Source of the DNA: Sphingobium sp. Z007
Lineage (GTDB): Bacteria; Pseudomonadota; Alphaproteobacteria; Sphingomonadales; Sphingomonadaceae
Reading direction: 5' to 3'
Assembly (NCBI RefSeq): GCF_900013425.1
Contig: NZ_FBXK01000005.1
Span: 62,001 to 126,000 of the forward strand
DNA length: 64,000 nucleotides
Of the stretch, positions 53,524 through 62,179 are shown in pieces (positions within the stretch are counted from its first letter, which is position 1; the number at the start of each line of letters is the position of its first letter). Made by a program: the position numbers and the translations under genes. The notes beneath the pieces are model-generated. The model did not search any database and was not told where the DNA came from. It worked only from the letters and a program-made list of their open reading frames with translations.

Positions 53524-54756
53524 ATGGCGACCGATCCGTTCGACCTTAATCTGCGCCACCTGCGCGCGCTGCTGGCGATCCGCGAACATGGCAGCATCAC
53601 CGCCGCGGCCGATGTGGTGAGCCTGTCGCAACCGGCGCTGACGCAGGGGCTGGCCAAGCTGGAGCGGCAGTTTGGCTACACCTTTTTCGAGCGGCGGTCG
53701 GGCGGCATGGTGCCGACGCCCATGGGCGAGATCGTGATCGAGCGCGCGCGCGCGGCGCTGGATCATCTGTCGCAGGCGGCCAAGGGGCTGTCGGGCGTGT
53801 TCCAATATCCTGAGCGTTTGATGACGATGACGCAGTTGCGCGCCTTCCTGGCGCTGGCGGAGGCGGGGAGTTTCGCGGCGGCCGCGCATGGCAGCACCCT
53901 GTCGCAAACAGCAGTGCATCGCGCGGTCGGCGACCTGGAACAGATGATCGGCGGCAAGCTGGTCGAGCGGCGGGGACGGGCGGTGTGGCTCAATCCGGCG
54001 GGCAAGCGGCTGGCGCGCGGGACAAGATTGGCGGTGGCGGAGATCGTCGCGGCGCTGGCGGATATCGGGCGGGACAGCGGGAGCGGGAGCGAATTGATCG
54101 CGTTCGGGGCACTGCCATTGGCGCGGCCCTATCTGGTCCCCGCCGCCATGGCGCGAATGGCGCGGAGCGATCCGCGCGCCGCGTTCAAGGTGTTGGAGGG
54201 AAGCTGGCGCGAACTGGTCGAGCCGCTGCGCGACGGCGTGATCGACATGGTGGTCGGCGCGCTGCGACCGTTCGAGATTGCGGACCTGTATCAATTGCCG
54301 CTGTCGGAGGACCGGCTGGTGATCGCGGCGGGGAGCCAGCATCCGCTGGCCAAGGTGGGCAAGCCGACGATGGAGCAGCTGGCTGCCTATCCCTGGATCG
54401 TCGCGCCCGCCAATTCGCCGCTGCGCGAACAGTGGGAAAAGCTGTTCGGCGCGGGCAAGGTGCCAGCGACGCCGGTCGAGTGCGGATCGGTGATGATTAT
54501 CGGGCGGTTGTTGACCGAGGGGGATTTCCTGACATTGCTTTCGCCCGATCAGGTCGCACTCCAGATCCGCAGCGGGCTGCTGACGCAGATCGGCCCGCCG
54601 CTGGAGGACAGCAAGCGGGTGGTGGGGATCACGACACGGCGCAGCTGGCGCCCCACCGCGACCCAGCGCCGCTTCCTCGACATGCTGAGCGAGGCGGCGA
54701 AGGGCGAGCGGGTGGAGGGTGCGCCGCCGGATTTGCGGGAATTGGGCTGGGTGTGA
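53524..54756 (+). CDS. LysR-family regulator with two tandem HTH domains
   Basis: A 410-aa protein, about 100 residues longer than normal LysR regulators. There are two LysR-type helix-turn-helix domains: residues ~8-67 (RHLRALLAIREHGSITAAAD) and ~102-160 (TQLRAFLALAEAGSFAAAAH), then the effector domain ~188-385 (IAFGALPLARPYLVPAAMAR). Both HTH copies keep the LSQ-(P/T)AL/AV pattern. The start at 53524 (MATDPFDLNLRHL) gives a complete first HTH. It is convergent with the aldehyde dehydrogenase cluster and divergent from the acyl-CoA dehydrogenase, so either may be a target. The ligand is unknown. Confidence 0.9.
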   Translation: MATDPFDLNLRHLRALLAIREHGSITAAADVVSLSQPALTQGLAKLERQFGYTFFERRSGGMVPTPMGEIVIERARAALDHLSQAAKGLSGVFQYPERLMTMTQLRAFLALAEAGSFAAAAHGSTLSQTAVHRAVGDLEQMIGGKLVERRGRAVWLNPAGKRLARGTRLAVAEIVAALADIGRDSGSGSELIAFGALPLARPYLVPAAMARMARSDPRAAFKVLEGSWRELVEPLRDGVIDMVVGALRPFEIADLYQLPLSEDRLVIAAGSQHPLAKVGKPTMEQLAAYPWIVAPANSPLREQWEKLFGAGKVPATPVECGSVMIIGRLLTEGDFLTLLSPDQVALQIRSGLLTQIGPPLEDSKRVVGITTRRSWRPTATQRRFLDMLSEAAKGERVEGAPPDLRELGWV

Positions 54757-54761
54757 GCGCG

Positions 54762-54980
54762 CTAGGGCTGGTCGGAGACGCTGAGCGCGGCGATCCGCTC
54801 CGTCAGTCGCCCCGCGAGCGAGGGTCGGATCGGCTGCCCCGCCAGCAGCTTGCGCCATGTATTATAGCTGATCCCGAAGCGGGCGTTGAGCGCTTCGTCG
54901 GTGCGCCCGGTCGCCAATGCCTGCATCTGGACGATCATGCGTTCGTCCAGATGCACGCCGTTCCGGCTGCTGTTCTGCAT
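54762..54980 (-). CDS. Small HTH-like protein
   Basis: A 72-aa protein whose middle reads DEALNARFGISYNTWRKLLAGQPI, a helix-turn-helix-like pattern. The end is RPSLAGRLTERIAAL. I start at 54980 (MQNSSRNGVHLDERM); the longer open frame upstream overlaps the aldehyde dehydrogenase gene. It lies 11 bp after that gene and could be the last gene of the operon, perhaps a local regulator. No family is firmly recognised. Confidence 0.65.
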   Translation of the reverse strand: MQNSSRNGVHLDERMIVQMQALATGRTDEALNARFGISYNTWRKLLAGQPIRPSLAGRLTERIAALSVSDQP

Positions 54981-54991
54981 GGCGTGGCCTC

Positions 54992-56479
54992 TCAGTCCAG
55001 CTTGATCCAGACCGCCTTGGTCTCCAGATAATCCTCGATATGGTGCGCGCCGGATTCGCGGCCGAAGCCGCTCATGCGATAGCCGCCAAAGGGGACGGCG
55101 GGGTCGAGCATCTGGTAGCAATTGACCCACACGGACCCGGCGCGGATGCCGCGCGCCATGATGTGCGCGGTGGCCAGGTCACGGGTCCACACGCCGCTGC
55201 CCAGCCCGAATTCGGTGGCGTTGGCGCGGGTCAGAACCTCCTCGATCGTGTCGAAGGTGAAGGCGGAGAGGACGGGGCCAAAAATTTCTTCCCGCGCGAT
55301 CGTCATGTCGTCGGCGACGTGCGTGAAGATGGTGGGTTCGATGAAATAGCCCGCGTCATAGCCCGCGCCGGTCATGCGGTTGCCGCCGGTTAGCGGGCGG
55401 GCACCTTCGTTGTGGGCGCTGGCGATGAAAGCGAGGATCTTGTCCATCTGGGGCGCGGACACGACCGGGCCGATCTGGGTGGTCGGGTCGAGCGGGTCGC
55501 CGACCTTGATCGTCTTGGTGAAAGCGGACAGGCGTTCCATAAATTCGTCGTGAATGGCGCTCTGCACGAACAGGCGCGTGCCAGCCGAACAGATTTGCCC
55601 GGCATTGGCGAAGACGGCCATGGCGGCGGCGGGCACAGCCTTGTCCAGATCCGCGTCGGCAAAGACGATATTGGGCGACTTGCCGCCCAGTTCCACGGTC
55701 ACGCGCTTCATCGTTCCGGCGGCGGCGTGGAGGATTTTTTCGCCGACGCCGGTGGAGCCGGTGAAGGCGATCTTGTCGACGTCCGGGTGGCTGGAAAGGG
55801 CCGCGCCTGCGTCACCCAGCCCTGTGACGACGTTGATGACGCCGTCCGGCACGCCCGCCTCCAGGCAGAGCTCGCCAAAGCGCAGTGCAGACAGTGGCGT
55901 TTGTTCGGCAGGCTTCATGACCAGGGTGCAGCCCGATGCCAGCACTGGCCCGGCCTTCCACACCGACATGCCGATCGGCCCGTTCCACGGGTTGATCGCC
56001 GCGACCACGCCGATCGGCTCCTTCAGCGTATGGGACATGACGTCACCCATGGCACTATTGTCGATCGTGTCGCCCGCGATCAGCGTCGCCTGCCCCGCAT
56101 AATAGCGCAGCAGTGCGCCGGCGCGCGCTTTGCCCATGAAGGTGCGGCTGTATGGCGCGCCCAGATCGAGCGTGTCGAGCATCGCCAGTTCCTCGAAATG
56201 CTGCTCCACCAGATCGGCGAGGCGCAGCATGATGCGCTGGCGCTCGACCGGCTTCATCCGGCGCCATGGCCCCTCGAACGCGGCGCGGGCCGACTTGACC
56301 GCGCGGTCAACATCTTCCGCGCCGCCCTGCGCCACGGTGGCGAGCAGTGCGCCAGTGGCGGGATTGCGGGTTTCGAAACGCTTGCCCGACAAAGCGGGGA
56401 CGCGCTGTCCGCCGATCAGCATGTCCTGTTCGGGTGTATCGAGCAGAGCGGGGCGGGGGGGGATGGTGAGTTGTGTCAT
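54992..56479 (-). CDS. Aldehyde dehydrogenase (NAD-dependent)
   Basis: A 495-aa member of the ALDH superfamily that oxidises an aldehyde to an acid. Landmarks are INPWNGPIGMSVWKAGPVLA, the NAD-binding GSTGVGEKIL, the general-base Glu in VTVELGGKSPN, and the catalytic Cys in NAGQICSAGTRLF. Length is normal. It follows the GMC oxidoreductase gene by 10 bp, giving an alcohol-to-aldehyde-to-acid pair. Its substrate is whatever the GMC enzyme makes; betaine aldehyde is possible but not indicated by other genes. Confidence 0.95.
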   Translation of the reverse strand: MTQLTIPPRPALLDTPEQDMLIGGQRVPALSGKRFETRNPATGALLATVAQGGAEDVDRAVKSARAAFEGPWRRMKPVERQRIMLRLADLVEQHFEELAMLDTLDLGAPYSRTFMGKARAGALLRYYAGQATLIAGDTIDNSAMGDVMSHTLKEPIGVVAAINPWNGPIGMSVWKAGPVLASGCTLVMKPAEQTPLSALRFGELCLEAGVPDGVINVVTGLGDAGAALSSHPDVDKIAFTGSTGVGEKILHAAAGTMKRVTVELGGKSPNIVFADADLDKAVPAAAMAVFANAGQICSAGTRLFVQSAIHDEFMERLSAFTKTIKVGDPLDPTTQIGPVVSAPQMDKILAFIASAHNEGARPLTGGNRMTGAGYDAGYFIEPTIFTHVADDMTIAREEIFGPVLSAFTFDTIEEVLTRANATEFGLGSGVWTRDLATAHIMARGIRAGSVWVNCYQMLDPAVPFGGYRMSGFGRESGAHHIEDYLETKAVWIKLD

Positions 56480-56489
56480 GGAGACTCTT

Positions 56490-58118
56490 TCAGGCGGCGA
56501 TGTTGGATGTGATGGCGTCTTCCAAGATGAAGCGGGCGGCGCGCTCGGCGATCATCATGGTGGGTGCGGAAGTGTTGCCGCTGATGATGTCCGGCATGAC
56601 CGACGCATCGACGATGCGCAGGCCCGATACGCCGCGCACCCGCAGGCGATTGTCCACGACGGCCATCGGGTCGCTGTCCGGCCCCATCTTGCACGTGCCG
56701 GTCGGATGATAGGCGGTGTTGACGATCTTGCGGAGCGCCGCATCGATCTCCGCATCGCTCTGGTGCTGGATGCCCGGTTCAATTTCCGCGCCTGTCATGG
56801 CGGCGAGCGTGGGCTGAGCGAAGATGCGGCGGCACTCGCGGAAGCCGGCGATCAAGGTCTTCATGTCATAGGGATCGGCGAAGAAATTGGGGTCGATCAC
56901 GGGCTTGTCTTCCGGCCGGTTGCTGGCCAGGCGCACCAAGCCGGCGCTTTTGGGCCGTAGCAACTGGATGAGGCCCATATAGCCGTGGCGACGCGGGACG
57001 GATCGCGCATCGAGTTTCAGGCCGGCGAGGAAGGTGATCTGAATGTCCGGGCGGCCGGTGCCGTCGGTGCAGAGGAAGCCGCCGGCCTCCGCGACATTGG
57101 ACGCCAGCATCCCTTCGCGCTTGAACAGATATTTGAACGGGCTGGCGAGGATGCGGGGCAGCACCTTGGCCGAGACGGCGTAGGATTCGGCCGACGGATT
57201 TTCCATGGCGACATGGACGGTGGGGTGATCCTGCAAATGCTGGCCGACGCCGGGCAGGTGGTGGACGACATCGATGCCCATATCGCGCAGATGATCCTGC
57301 GGCCCAATCCCTGATAGCATCAGCAATTGGGGGGAGTTGGTGGCGCCTGCGCACAGGATGATCTCCCGCCGCGCGGCGATGGTGCTGCGCGCGCCGTCCT
57401 TCTCTATCTCCAAGCCGACCGCATGGCCGCGATCGAACAGGATGCGGCGGACCATAGTTTCATCAAGGACGGTAAGGTTAGCGCGCTTGAGGGCGGGGTG
57501 GAGGAAGGCGCGGGCGCTCGACAGGCGGGTGCCGCCCCGCTGGTTGAGGTCGTAGCGGCCGAAACCGTCCTGTCGGTCACTTGCAAAATCGTCATTGCGG
57601 CGATGCCCGGCCTGTTCCGCCGCGTCGACGATGGCGGCGCTGACCGGGTTCCAGCTTTTGGGCTTTTGCACGTCCAGTTCGCCGCCCTTGCCGTGCCAGG
57701 GCGTATCTGGACCGGCGTAATTTTCGACCGCCTTGAACGCGGGCAGGACATCGTCATAGGCCCAGCCGTCATTGCCTGCTTCAGCCCAGCCATCATAATC
57801 GGCTTTTTGCCCGCGAATATAGACGCCGCCATTGATGGCGCTGCATCCGCCGAACAATTTGCCGCGCGGGAAGTTGATCGTGCGATTGTTGACCGCCGCA
57901 TTGCCGGTAAGCGCCTGTTTCCAATTATATTTTTCGTGCGGCAGCAGGAAGATATTGCCGACTGGCATGGCGGTCTTGAGGTTGACCGGCCATTTTTTGT
58001 CGGATGGTCCGGCTTCGATCAGGGCGACGCGGTTGGCGGGGTCGGCGGACAGGCGATTGGCCATCAGGCTGCCCGCCGAACCCGATCCGATCACGATATA
58101 GTCGAAGCTGTCGCTCAT
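56490..58118 (-). CDS. GMC-family FAD-dependent alcohol oxidoreductase
   Basis: A 542-aa flavoenzyme of the glucose-methanol-choline family (choline-dehydrogenase-like). The N-terminal FAD motif is VIGSGSAGSLMANRLS, the first GMC signature PRGKLFGGCSAINGGVYIRG, the second GATNSPQLLMLSGIGPQ, and the C-terminal HPTGTCKMG holds the catalytic His with a partner near ISGNTSAPTMMIAE. It oxidises an alcohol to an aldehyde. I start at 58118 (MSDSFDYIVIGSG), overlapping the transporter stop by 4 bp. No signal peptide is visible, so it is cytoplasmic. Confidence 0.95.
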   Translation of the reverse strand: MSDSFDYIVIGSGSAGSLMANRLSADPANRVALIEAGPSDKKWPVNLKTAMPVGNIFLLPHEKYNWKQALTGNAAVNNRTINFPRGKLFGGCSAINGGVYIRGQKADYDGWAEAGNDGWAYDDVLPAFKAVENYAGPDTPWHGKGGELDVQKPKSWNPVSAAIVDAAEQAGHRRNDDFASDRQDGFGRYDLNQRGGTRLSSARAFLHPALKRANLTVLDETMVRRILFDRGHAVGLEIEKDGARSTIAARREIILCAGATNSPQLLMLSGIGPQDHLRDMGIDVVHHLPGVGQHLQDHPTVHVAMENPSAESYAVSAKVLPRILASPFKYLFKREGMLASNVAEAGGFLCTDGTGRPDIQITFLAGLKLDARSVPRRHGYMGLIQLLRPKSAGLVRLASNRPEDKPVIDPNFFADPYDMKTLIAGFRECRRIFAQPTLAAMTGAEIEPGIQHQSDAEIDAALRKIVNTAYHPTGTCKMGPDSDPMAVVDNRLRVRGVSGLRIVDASVMPDIISGNTSAPTMMIAERAARFILEDAITSNIAA

Positions 58119-59485
58119 GATAGTGCGTCCTTGCGGCCGAGCGCGGGCACATGGCCCCGCACGGCGATGAAACCCAGGGCGTTGACGAGCATCAGGGCCG
58201 CGAGCGCGCTGAAGAAGCCGAGATTGCCCCAGTCGATGAGCAGAGCGCCCGCCACCGCGCTGACGATCGCGCCGACCCGGCCGGCAGCGCCCATCAGGCC
58301 TAGGCCGCGGGCGCGCAGGCCGGTGGGGAAGGCATGGGCGCCGACCGCGAACATGGCGGACTGGGCGGCGCTGGCGAACAGGCCAAGTGCGCCGAGGCAG
58401 GCAAGGACGGCGGCTTCGTTGCGGCCGCCGCTGATGGGGAGCAGGGCGAGCGTGGCGCACACGGCGGCCCCGATCACCGCCATCAGGATCAGCACCGGGC
58501 GGGAGCCGAAGCGGATGATGGCGAGCGACGCGATCATCGCGCCGATCGTGCCGCCCATGTTGAAGCTGGTGAGGCCCAGGCTGGCCGTCTGGAGGCCGAA
58601 GCCGGCGCTATTGAGCATCGTGGGCGCCCAGTTGAACATGAGGTAGATCATGAACATGCCCGAAAACATCGCCACCGCCAGCGCCAGCGTGTCGCGCAGC
58701 AGCGCAGGGCCGAACAGGTTGCGCATCGGTTCGTAGCGGGGGGCTTCGCCGGCCGCGAGCGGGATATGGGCGGCGGAGGCAGGGTCTGGATGGCCGATGC
58801 GGCGCAGGATGCGGTCCAGTTCGGCGGCGCGATCAGGGCGCTCCGCCAGGTAGCGGGGGGATTCTGGCAGCACGAACCAGAGCCAGGTGACGAAGATCAT
58901 CGTCACCACGCCGCCCATGTAAAAGAGCCAGCGCCAGCCAAGGCCGGGCAAGATCAGCGCGGCGGCGACGCCGCCCAATATGCCGCCAATGGAAACGCAG
59001 ACGACGCCGAAGGTGACGGCGACGCTGCGCCAGCGGACCGGGGTGAACTCCGCGATCATGGCACTGGCGGTGCCGGGGACGCCGCCCAGACCGACACCCG
59101 CCAGCGTTTTCAAGACGGCGACCTGCCACAGCGCGCCGGAAAAGCCGGTGAGGAGCGTGGCGATCCCGAAGATGGCGACGCCGGCGATCAGCGCGCCGCG
59201 CCGCCCGAAACGATCGCCGACCCAGCCCGACGTCAGCGTGCCGATCGCCATGCCGACGAAGCCGAGCGCGAAAACGGAGCCGAGCGCCGTTCGGTCGATC
59301 CCCCATTCCTTGAGCAGGGACGGTGCGGCAAGGCCGAGCATCTGGTTGTCGAGGCCGTCAAGAATGACGGTCGCGGCGATCATCAGCACCGACCAGATTT
59401 GATAGGACGACATGGGTATGTCGTCCAACATGCCCCCTGATCCCGCCGGACTGCTGCTGCTGCCTTCTATCGTGGCGACCGCCAA
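58115..59485 (-). CDS. MFS transporter, aromatic acid:H+ symporter (AAHS) type
   Basis: A 456-aa inner-membrane carrier with twelve hydrophobic segments. The N-terminal LDGLDNQMLGLAAPSLLKEW matches the DGxDxQxxGxxAP signature of PcaK/BenK/VanK-type aromatic-acid symporters, and GWVGDRFGRRGALI is the MFS loop 2-3 motif. It probably brings the cluster's substrate across the inner membrane. Its start is 80 bp from the end of the reductase gene; it overlaps the GMC gene by 4 bp. Confidence 0.92.
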   Translation of the reverse strand: MAVATIEGSSSSPAGSGGMLDDIPMSSYQIWSVLMIAATVILDGLDNQMLGLAAPSLLKEWGIDRTALGSVFALGFVGMAIGTLTSGWVGDRFGRRGALIAGVAIFGIATLLTGFSGALWQVAVLKTLAGVGLGGVPGTASAMIAEFTPVRWRSVAVTFGVVCVSIGGILGGVAAALILPGLGWRWLFYMGGVVTMIFVTWLWFVLPESPRYLAERPDRAAELDRILRRIGHPDPASAAHIPLAAGEAPRYEPMRNLFGPALLRDTLALAVAMFSGMFMIYLMFNWAPTMLNSAGFGLQTASLGLTSFNMGGTIGAMIASLAIIRFGSRPVLILMAVIGAAVCATLALLPISGGRNEAAVLACLGALGLFASAAQSAMFAVGAHAFPTGLRARGLGLMGAAGRVGAIVSAVAGALLIDWGNLGFFSALAALMLVNALGFIAVRGHVPALGRKDALS

Positions 59486-59565
59486 GACCTTCTCCTTACC
59501 CTTGGGCCGTTGGCGGCCGCTTCATTCATTTGCCGGTGTGCCATTGGAAAACCGGAATATCGCAA

Positions 59566-60498
59566 TCAGATGTCGAGGACGAGGTTCGCCGTTTTCGATC
59601 CCGAACAGCAGACCATGATCGATTTGTTCGCGGCCTTGTCGTCATCGGACAGGAAATGGTCGCGATGGTCGGGGATGCCGTCCAGCACCTTGACCTCGCA
59701 GGTGCCGCAAATCCCTTCGGAGCAGGCGAAGCCGACATTGATCCCGGCGCTCAGCAGCGCGTCGAGCATCGTCTCGCCTTCCTCGACCGCAATGGTCTTG
59801 CCGCTCTTGGCCAGTTCCAGCGTGTAGCCGCCCTCGGTCGCCATTTCGGTTTCGGCGGAGAAATATTCGATATGGGCGTGGCCCTTGGGCCGGTCGGCGT
59901 TGATAGCGACGAAGGCATCGAGCATCCCGCCCGGACCGCAGCAATAGAGATGCGCGTCGGCAGGCGCAGCCGCGCAGATGGCTTTGAGGTCCAGGCGGCG
60001 GCCGCCGGGGATGCCGTCATAGGCGATTTCCACCCGGTCATAATCGGACAGGCGATCGACATAGGCGGCGCGCTCAGGCGAGGCCGCGACATAATGAAGT
60101 TCCCAGCTTTTGCCGAGCTTTTCGAGGCGCGCGATCATCGGCAGCATCGGCGTGATGCCGATCCCGCCGCCGATCATGACGGTGTGGCTGGCATCCTCCA
60201 CCATCGGGAAATTATTCTTCGGGTCGGAGATGTCGAGGATCTGGCCGACCTGCCATTTTTCATGGATGTGACGCGACCCGCCGCGGCCGTCGATCGCGTG
60301 ATGCACGGCGATTTCATAATAGCCGCGGATCGCGGGATCATTGACCAGCGAATAGCTGCGCGCCAGGCCGGGCGAAAGCTGGACGTCGATATGCGCGCCG
60401 GGATCGAAGGCTGGCATCAGCCCGCCATCGACTGGTTCGAGGATGTAGCTGTTGATGCCTTCGGCTTCCCAGCGGATAGTCTTCAATCGTGCGCGCAT
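59566..60498 (-). CDS. PDR/VanB-type ferredoxin reductase
   Basis: A 310-aa electron-transfer partner for a Rieske oxygenase. Domain order is FMN (ARSYSLVND near 68-76), NAD (IGGGIGITPMLPM near 108-120) and a C-terminal plant-type [2Fe-2S] ferredoxin domain (CSEGICGTCEVKVLDG with the last Cys in MVCCSGS), the order of phthalate dioxygenase reductase and VanB. I start at 60498 (MRARLKTIRWEAEG); an earlier ATG at 60567 is in a spacer. It is 147 bp downstream of the Rieske oxygenase gene and takes electrons from NADH. Confidence 0.94.
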   Translation of the reverse strand: MRARLKTIRWEAEGINSYILEPVDGGLMPAFDPGAHIDVQLSPGLARSYSLVNDPAIRGYYEIAVHHAIDGRGGSRHIHEKWQVGQILDISDPKNNFPMVEDASHTVMIGGGIGITPMLPMIARLEKLGKSWELHYVAASPERAAYVDRLSDYDRVEIAYDGIPGGRRLDLKAICAAAPADAHLYCCGPGGMLDAFVAINADRPKGHAHIEYFSAETEMATEGGYTLELAKSGKTIAVEEGETMLDALLSAGINVGFACSEGICGTCEVKVLDGIPDHRDHFLSDDDKAANKSIMVCCSGSKTANLVLDI

Positions 60499-60645
60499 CA
60501 CCCTCTCCGTCCGGTGCGATGCGTCTCTTGGCAGGGCCGGGGCGCCATGGATCGGCGAACCGGACAAACCGCAATGCGTTTCGTCACCTCTATCATCCTT
60601 GTCTGCAGCACCGGGGCATGGATCGCCCTGGCCCTTGTCGTCATG

Positions 60646-62022
60646 TCACTCAGCCGCTTCGACCTTGTCGGGCCAGCGGACCGCCTTGGCCAGCGCCGAT
60701 TCATAGGCATTGGCGAGCGTGTCGCTGGGGTCGTGCAGGAACGACCCGGCGCGCGCGCGGTAGAAGATGCTGGGGTCTTCAATCCCCGGCGGCAACGTGC
60801 CCTTGTTGGCAAGCGCGCGGGCGGCGAGCAATACGCGGCGGCGGACGCGGGCGATCATCTGGTCGGTGGGGGCCAGATTTTCGAAGCTATGGTCGGTGAT
60901 CGGCCCCATGCTTTCGGTGACGGCCTGATCCTGCATCGTGATGTTGGGGATGCCGGTGAACTGGGTGCCGTTGCGCTGGGAATCGCGGTCGATCGCCCAA
61001 TCGTTGGCCTGGCTGTCGGGCGAGCGCCAGCGGCCATACCAGTCGGTGGTGGTCGGCGCATATTCGAGCGGCGCGAACAAGGGCGTGCCGTCCTTGAGCG
61101 TCGAGGTATAGGCCGGGTTGCCGGCATCGACGCCGCAGGTGATGTCGAACAGCATCGAATGTTCGTCATCCATCGGCACCCAGGCGCGGGCGATGGCGCG
61201 GGTCGCGAACCGGTTGTTGGGCGTCTGCGTCCAGAAGGGGAACATGTAATGGGCGACGCGCCAGCTCATCTGGCCATCGTCGTTCGGGCGATAGCCGCCA
61301 TACATGACGCCCCAGTCGGTCTGGGCGACTTCATAGTCAGGCGCGCGGTTGAGGACGGTCGGGCGCATCGGATGATCCTCATCCAGATCGTCCGCCTCGA
61401 TCGATCCGACATGCAGGAAGCCGACATGGCTGGTGTCGATGTCGCCTTCCAGCGCCTGGAGCCAGTTGCAGTCGCGTTGCAGGCACCAGATTTCCGCGTC
61501 CGGGTGCATCGTCGCCTCGATCTCAGGGATTGGCGGCGGGCTGGCCTGGTTTTCGCCCATATAGACCCAGATCAGGCCATTGGCCTCATAGGTCTTATAC
61601 GCCTTGGCATGGACCTTTTCCTTGAAGTCCATGCGGGCGGGGACGGAGGGCATGTCGACGCACTTGCCGTCCACGTCGAATTTCCAGCCATGATAAACGC
61701 AGCGTATGCCGTTTTCCTCATTGCGGCCGATGAACAGCGATGCGCAGCGGTGCGGGCAGCGATGGTCCATGATGCCGACCCGGCCGGAGCTGTCGCGGAA
61801 GGCGATCAGCTTTTCGCACAGGATCATCAGGCGGACCGGATCGCCATCGGCCTTCACTTCGGACGACAGGACGGCGGGCATCCAATATTGGCGCATCATC
61901 GTGCCCATGACCGTGCCTGGTCCTACCCTTGTCATGTCGGCGCTATCCGTGGACTGCATGAGTTTTTCAGCCTCTTCCTTGCTTGTCGTTATCGGCGCGG
62001 CTTGAATCGATGCCAGCGCCAT
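60646..62022 (-). CDS. Rieske non-haem iron oxygenase, phthalate-dioxygenase type
   Basis: A 458-aa oxygenase alpha subunit that hydroxylates or O-demethylates an aromatic or related substrate. The Rieske centre ligands are Cys89 and His91 (DHRCPHRC) and Cys108 and His111 (RCVYHGW). The mononuclear iron ligands are His199 and His204 in DIDTSHVGFLH, with the bridging Asp before them. The size and lack of a beta subunit match the homomultimeric phthalate dioxygenase/vanillate demethylase group. I start at 62022, with AGAAGG upstream; 61959 is also possible. First gene of the leftward catabolic run. The substrate is not known. Confidence 0.94.
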   Translation of the reverse strand: MALASIQAAPITTSKEEAEKLMQSTDSADMTRVGPGTVMGTMMRQYWMPAVLSSEVKADGDPVRLMILCEKLIAFRDSSGRVGIMDHRCPHRCASLFIGRNEENGIRCVYHGWKFDVDGKCVDMPSVPARMDFKEKVHAKAYKTYEANGLIWVYMGENQASPPPIPEIEATMHPDAEIWCLQRDCNWLQALEGDIDTSHVGFLHVGSIEADDLDEDHPMRPTVLNRAPDYEVAQTDWGVMYGGYRPNDDGQMSWRVAHYMFPFWTQTPNNRFATRAIARAWVPMDDEHSMLFDITCGVDAGNPAYTSTLKDGTPLFAPLEYAPTTTDWYGRWRSPDSQANDWAIDRDSQRNGTQFTGIPNITMQDQAVTESMGPITDHSFENLAPTDQMIARVRRRVLLAARALANKGTLPPGIEDPSIFYRARAGSFLHDPSDTLANAYESALAKAVRWPDKVEAAE

Positions 62023-62068
62023 TCCCTGACCTTCTGCTAGAGCCTGTCCGGGCCATGCCCCAATCGGA

Positions 62069-62085
62069 ATGTGGTCGGACCATTC
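62069..62085. promoter_or_regulatory. FadR-like operator in the Rieske/TonB receptor divergon
   Basis: ATGTGGTCGGACCATTC has the exact core TGGTCGGACCA (62072-62082), identical to the core upstream of etfB. It lies about 47 bp before the Rieske oxygenase start and 95 bp before the divergent receptor, so one bound regulator could control both. Confidence 0.7.
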
Positions 62086-62179
62086 AATAACCGGGACGAT
62101 GCTATTGCACCCATTTCCTTTTTGCTGCTTCACGCTCCCCAGGCGGCATCAAGCCGTGTCGTTAAGGGAGAGTTCGGGA

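Noticed and set aside
60546..60680. Small hydrophobic ORF (MRFVTSIILVCSTGAWIALA) on the plus strand
   Set aside because: It has no good ribosome site and its frame runs on into the antisense of the Rieske gene, so it is probably chance.
59530..62040. 836-codon open frame on the plus strand
   Set aside because: It lies opposite the Rieske oxygenase and reductase genes, which have clear motifs. High GC with biased third positions keeps the opposite frame open.
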